DNA from: DSOI01 sp041394885
Lineage (GTDB): Bacteria > Acidobacteriota > Terriglobia > Bryobacterales > Bryobacteraceae
DNA: 64,000 nucleotides
Reading direction: 5' to 3'
Assembly: GCA_041394885.1 (NCBI GenBank)
Contig: JAWKHI010000037.1
Location: 10,645 to 74,644 of the forward strand
The notes beneath the pieces are model-generated. The model made no database searches. It saw nothing but the letters and a program-made list of their open reading frames with translations, and was not told where the DNA came from. How positions within the stretch are numbered: position 1 is the first letter of the stretch; every line of letters starts with the position of its first letter. This document shows positions 60,827 to 64,000 of the stretch, piece after piece. The position numbers and the translations under genes are program-made.

Positions 60827-61849
60827 ATGCACTCAGTACGGATCGGGATGGCGCTGGCCGCAGTGGTATCATGCTACGCACAGACGCCAGCGAAGGAATA
60901 CGTTTACCTGGGCGGCCGGCTCCTGGCCATCGAGTCGACGGCGCCGACAGTTCCAGCCGGGACGCCACCACAGACGGGAACCGTCAACTTCCCGTCCTCT
61001 GCGGCGGTGAACCAGGCCGCCACAATAACCGCCACCTTCACCGCCGGAGCGAGTTCGATCGACCAAGCCGTCATCATCTTCAATGAGGATGTGTGGGGAT
61101 GGCGCGGTTGCTACGTCGGCTATAATCCGTCCGCCGGCTTCTTTCTGGCTTCCGACGAGTTCAACCCCATGGTTCCGCCTTACGCGCCTTACTGGTTAGG
61201 TCCGTCGCTGCCACAGTCCAATAGCTTTTGTACTTTGAACGCCGGCAGCAGCGCCAACCCAACCGGCCCTATCGGACCCGGTCAATCGGTAACCGTCACG
61301 TTCAACATCACGTTCAAGAGCGCTCTTGCGGGAACATCGGGAGTATTCGCCGCGGTGGCTGACACCGCCGGCGGGTCCAGTGGTTTCATCAGTAAGGGCA
61401 CGATCACGGCGACTCCCGCCGGTAACGCCGCATTCGTAAGCTCGGTCACCCCGAACAGCGCATCCGGTTCCGGCGCGGCTTTTGTACTTTCGTCCACGGA
61501 CGTGGACACCGATCGCAATGTTGCCTGGACACTGCTGAATATCGTTGCTCCGAATTCCACTAACTGCGCTCTTATGTTCATCTCTTTCACCAAGGGCTTC
61601 TACGTCTCCAATGATGCCTACAACGGATGGAACGGGATCCAGTCGCAAAACAACTCCCGTTGTACGTTGGTGGTTAGCGGCACACAGGAAGAGAGTCAGG
61701 CGACTCTGGGCAACGCGCTTTTGTCCGTGACCTTCAACACCACGTTTAGCACGGGCACATGGTCCGGACCACGGGAATTGTATGGCCAAGTGCAGGACCG
61801 CGGCGAAAACTTTCGCTATGGCTTTGTCGGTACTTTCAACATTCAATAG
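60827..61849 (+). CDS. Secreted protein with duplicated beta domain
   Basis: 340 residues from the ATG at 60827, AGGAGA upstream. Signal peptide about 1-17, then KEYVYLGGRLLAIES, a segment also typical of the ends of acidobacterial RHS-like genes. Two similar domains follow, each with a Trp/Gly/Cys cluster (VWGWRGCYVGYNPSAGFFLA and MFISFTKGFYVSNDAYNGWN), a CTL strand (SFCTLNAG, SRCTLVVSG) and a closing VTFNITFKSAL / VTFNTTFSTGT. Exported beta-sandwich repeats; function unknown. Its 3' end is duplicated at 63728-63785. Confidence 0.72.
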   Translation: MHSVRIGMALAAVVSCYAQTPAKEYVYLGGRLLAIESTAPTVPAGTPPQTGTVNFPSSAAVNQAATITATFTAGASSIDQAVIIFNEDVWGWRGCYVGYNPSAGFFLASDEFNPMVPPYAPYWLGPSLPQSNSFCTLNAGSSANPTGPIGPGQSVTVTFNITFKSALAGTSGVFAAVADTAGGSSGFISKGTITATPAGNAAFVSSVTPNSASGSGAAFVLSSTDVDTDRNVAWTLLNIVAPNSTNCALMFISFTKGFYVSNDAYNGWNGIQSQNNSRCTLVVSGTQEESQATLGNALLSVTFNTTFSTGTWSGPRELYGQVQDRGENFRYGFVGTFNIQ

Positions 61850-61867
61850 AGACTGGAGGATACTGCG

Positions 61868-62644
61868 ATGACACTTACTGCCGATATTCTGGGTACGTTA
61901 TCCGGTACACGGCCAGAGTCGCGGAGGCCCCGGCCGCTCGCGCTGGCGTGCGCGTGCATTGGCCTGATGTTCCCGCTACCTCTCCTCAGCCAAGCCACCG
62001 CTCCTGGCCGCGCGTCCGGGGCCGTTCGAGACGAAGCCGGCGCCCCAGTTGCCGGCGTCGAGGTCCTCCTGGTTCCAGCGGCTCGCCCCGGAAACGCGGC
62101 CCAGGTTCGCACAGCGGCGGTTCGCACGTCCCAGGACGGGCGATTCTCGGCCGATGATCTTCAGGATGGAACCTACAGTGTCTGCATGTACGTTCCCAGG
62201 AGCGATTATCTCAACTCCTGCCTTTGGAATCCTAATAACGCCAAGGTAACGGTCGAGGGCGGGCGGCCCGTGGACATCCCGCCCGTCACGCTGCGGAAAG
62301 GACATCGGACGCAGGTGCGGCTCACCGATCCGGCAGGGTATCTACGGCGCGTGGAGCCAGCGCGCGAGTCCGGCGCTCATGTCCTGATCGGGGTGTTCAC
62401 GCCCGCACGCCAGTTCGTACCGGCAACGCTGGTGAGCGTAAGCCCAACGGAGAAGATCTACGAGGTGGTTCTACCGTTCGCGACAGCTCTCGCTATCACC
62501 GCAGCCAGCGATTACTACCAACTCGCCAACACAACCGGTGAGGCGCTGAACAAGGGGCACAATGCATCGGCGCCGGTGACCGTCGCCCGGGGAGCGCCGC
62601 AAACGATCGTGGATCTTCGGATCACCGGCCTGCACACGCGGTAG
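61868..62644 (+). CDS. Secreted protein with carboxypeptidase-regulatory-like domain
   Basis: 258 residues. N-terminus has a long basic lead then hydrophobic core (LALACACIGLMFPLPLLSQ), likely a signal peptide. Residues about 45-140 have the CarboxypepD_reg/CnaB-like pattern ASGAVRDEAGAPVAGVEVLL and TSQDGRFSADDLQDGTYSV, common on acidobacterial secreted and TonB-linked proteins. The rest (HVLIGVFTPARQFVPATLVS) is beta-rich without a named family. Starts 18 nt after the previous gene, with CTGGAGGATAC before the ATG. Confidence 0.7.
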   Translation: MTLTADILGTLSGTRPESRRPRPLALACACIGLMFPLPLLSQATAPGRASGAVRDEAGAPVAGVEVLLVPAARPGNAAQVRTAAVRTSQDGRFSADDLQDGTYSVCMYVPRSDYLNSCLWNPNNAKVTVEGGRPVDIPPVTLRKGHRTQVRLTDPAGYLRRVEPARESGAHVLIGVFTPARQFVPATLVSVSPTEKIYEVVLPFATALAITAASDYYQLANTTGEALNKGHNASAPVTVARGAPQTIVDLRITGLHTR

Positions 62645-62812
62645 TGGTCCGGGACACCGCTCAGTCGCGCCATGTTAACGATCGCCACCGTGATTTCCCG
62701 CCCCGTACACCTCGCGGCCGTACCCGGCGCGTCGAGTGTTCGAGCAGCGGGAGAAGCGAGAGCAAGCCGCTGGCGGCGAAGCAGATGGCGTGTGCTCCAA
62801 GCCCCGGTGTAG

Positions 62813-62956
62813 GAACTCCACTCGGCCACGCATCCGGCGCAGTTCCCGAAGGACAAGCCAACGGTTAGCGGCAGCAACCCGGATGTTGCCACCGAGCTGT
62901 TTGCCGCGCTGGACGCCGAAGCCGAAGAGGACACAATGGAGGAGGAAGCGCTATGA
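62813..62956 (+). pseudogene. 3' remnant of an unknown gene
   Basis: In one frame after a TAG: ELHSATHPAQFPKDKPTVSG, SNPDVATELFAALDAEAEED, TMEEEAL and stop, with strongly protein-like text but no start. Its TGA overlaps an ATG (62953), as in a toxin-antitoxin operon. Family not recognised. Confidence 0.4.
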
Positions 62957-63236
62957 TCCCAGTACGGAGCCGCTGCACATCAGCGAAGGCGACTTGCCCA
63001 AAGATGTACGGTCCGTTCTCAAACGGGTTGAGACCGGGGGCGAGGTCATCGTCGAGCGGGACGCGCGCCCGGTAGCCGTCATCCGCCCGGCGGAACCCGT
63101 GCCCCGCAAGATCTCCGAATGCATCGCCCTGCTACCTGCCGACTCCACAGCAACTATCGATCCCGACTTCGCCAAAGATGTGGACGCGGCAATCGCCGCG
63201 CATAGGGAGCCGCTGGAGCCGCCCGCTTGGGACTGA
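62953..63236 (+). pseudogene. Phd/YefM-type antitoxin with disrupted start
   Basis: Open text LHISEGDLPKDVRSVLKRVE, TGGEVIVERDARPVAVIRPA, VPRKISECIALLPADSTATI and DAAIAAHREPLEPPAWD matches Phd-type antitoxins paired with VapC toxins. No in-frame start sits at the proper place; the ATG at 62953 is one frame off, suggesting an indel within the next 8 nt (ATCCCAGT). The stop overlaps the PIN gene start by 10 nt. Confidence 0.65.
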
Positions 63237-63638
63237 TGCTCGACTCGAGGGCGGCCGTCGCTGCCGAACGCCAGGGCAACAACGCCCGGCAACTACTCGA
63301 GTCGGTGGCGCTAGAAGGTGGTGACGGTGGCATCGCCGTTTCCGTCGTGACTGTGCTCGAGCTCGCCACGGCATCACCCGCGCCGATACGCCTGAGCGCC
63401 GCGAGCGAGGGCAACGCTTCCTGGACGAGTTGCTCATCGGCGTACCTATCCAGCCAGTGACCGTCCCGATTGCTCTCCGGCCGGACAGATCGACGGCCAG
63501 AGCCAGGCTAAGGGCGTGCGCATCCCGCTATCCGATCTGTTGATCGGCGCGAGCGCCCAGGAACTCGGCTATGGAGTCGGAACCGCCAACGTCCGGCACT
63601 TTCAACTGATCCCCGGCCTGAACGTAATCCGACTTTAG
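63227..63638 (+). pseudogene. PIN-domain VapC toxin with two frameshifts
   Basis: Starts TTG 63227 as MGLMLDSRAAVAAERQG with the first PIN Asp, and SVVTVLELA with Glu. Then one base is lost at GCCACGG (near 63367, where GCCCACGG is expected), the text continues in another frame (GITRADTPERRERGQRFLDE, LLIGVPIQPVTVPIALR), a second base is lost at CGGCCGG (near 63481, CGGGCCGG expected), and the third frame ends GQIDGQSQAKGVRIPLSDLL and GTANVRHFQLIPGLNVIRL. Each loss is within a short homopolymer. Non-functional as sequenced. Confidence 0.75.
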
Positions 63639-64000
63639 CCGCCCCTTCCTCTCCACTGCACTTTCCGCCTCGCTGTCGATGGTAAAGCTGTGCCGTTCGC
63701 AGTGGTCGCGCCCTTGACCGCTCCGGGCCGCGGCGAAAACTTCGACTCTCGGCACTTTCAACGTTCAAAGGAGACTGGAGGATACGCCGCTCCGTGCCAA
63801 CATTGTTGAGACACTCCCCCCCGGCTGTATTTGCTGAGCGGGGCGAGTGCCGTGATGCTTCGTCTGCGTCATGGCTTCATGCGGGCTCGGGTCAGACACG
63901 CTCCATTGTGCACGCTCAAACAAACCCGTTGTACAGCATCTGCGAGATCGGCGTCTTCGCCCGCCCGCTCCCCGGCGAAGGCTGCCCCGGTGTTACGAGG
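63639..64000. other. Right-end stretch with a duplicated gene end
   Basis: No complete gene. Positions 63728-63785 repeat, with changes, the 3' end and downstream leader of the 60827-61849 gene (GCGGCGAAAACTT, ACTTTCAAC, GAGACTGGAGGATAC). At the right edge a plus-strand frame reads TNPLYSICEIGVFARPLPGE, which may be the start of another protein cut by the window end, but this is too short to call. Confidence 0.5.

Noticed and set aside
48928..64000. 13-mer CGGTGTTACGAGG at 48928 and at the right edge (63988)
   Set aside because: A 13-base match is expected many times by chance in 64 kb of GC-rich DNA.

Overview
The window looks like chromosomal DNA of an acidobacterium of the Solibacter/Bryobacter type (Acidobacteriota, Bryobacterales). 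The pointers are: high GC; a large SBBP beta-propeller protein ending in the TIGR03437-type C-terminal domain typical of that group; a DUF1080 protein; a planctomycete-type cytochrome c protein; a dnaK-dnaJ-hspR operon with a HAIR operator; and many secreted propeller and amidohydrolase proteins. Taxonomy is inferred from gene content only.

Layout. 0-5 kb: 5' part of a ComM-like ATPase gene (minus strand, cut by the left edge), a secreted collagen-like/propeller protein, a small protein carrying the full active-site signature of ribosome-inactivating proteins (RIP, rRNA N-glycosidase), and two secreted or lipoprotein genes. 5-14.2 kb: mostly sugar and organic-acid metabolism (oligogalacturonide-lyase-like propeller, tartrate/malate dehydrogenase family, Zn-dependent polyol dehydrogenase, rhamnulokinase). 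The last is translationally coupled to a winged-helix/alpha-beta-hydrolase/cyclase-like fusion. 14.2-23.3 kb: Fe-S type Rrf2 regulator, ClpP, Tat-exported PhoD phosphatase, esterase-propeller fusion, a MITE-like inverted repeat, the hspR-dnaJ-dnaK heat-shock operon with promoter and HAIR box, and ModA. 23.3-31 kb: decayed patatin gene, FAD disulfide oxidoreductase, prfB with the programmed +1 frameshift, SBBP protein, Lgt paralogue, TlpA-like thioredoxin. 31-39.5 kb: glycosyltransferase, TPR protein, SMP-30-like propeller, an intact VapBC pair, DUF1080 protein, LipA, MBL hydrolase, AmtB and P-II. 39.5-51 kb: operon of three amidohydrolase-family proteins, sulfatase, RibBA, cytochrome c/ankyrin/cyclase fusion, decayed M24 peptidase, and a lineage-type hypothetical.

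51-64 kb is an accessory region. A secreted protein gene interrupted at a G10 tract precedes a 1510-residue secreted RHS/YD-repeat protein. Downstream are three RHS-junction-plus-toxin modules alternating with small immunity-like genes. Module 1 is broken by frameshifts. Module 2 is an orphan with an unassigned toxin domain. Module 3 is an orphan with an HEGQH metallopeptidase-like domain and is followed by a TonB-C-domain protein. Secreted proteins, a decayed VapBC-like pair and duplicated DNA fill the rest.

Best candidates for something new are the free-standing acidobacterial RIP homologue at 2410-3012 and the RHS module array at 52-60 kb. By eye, the plus strand changes from C-rich (0-27 kb) to G-rich (about 34-46 kb) regardless of gene direction, so a replication-skew boundary or a rearrangement near 30-34 kb should be computed.
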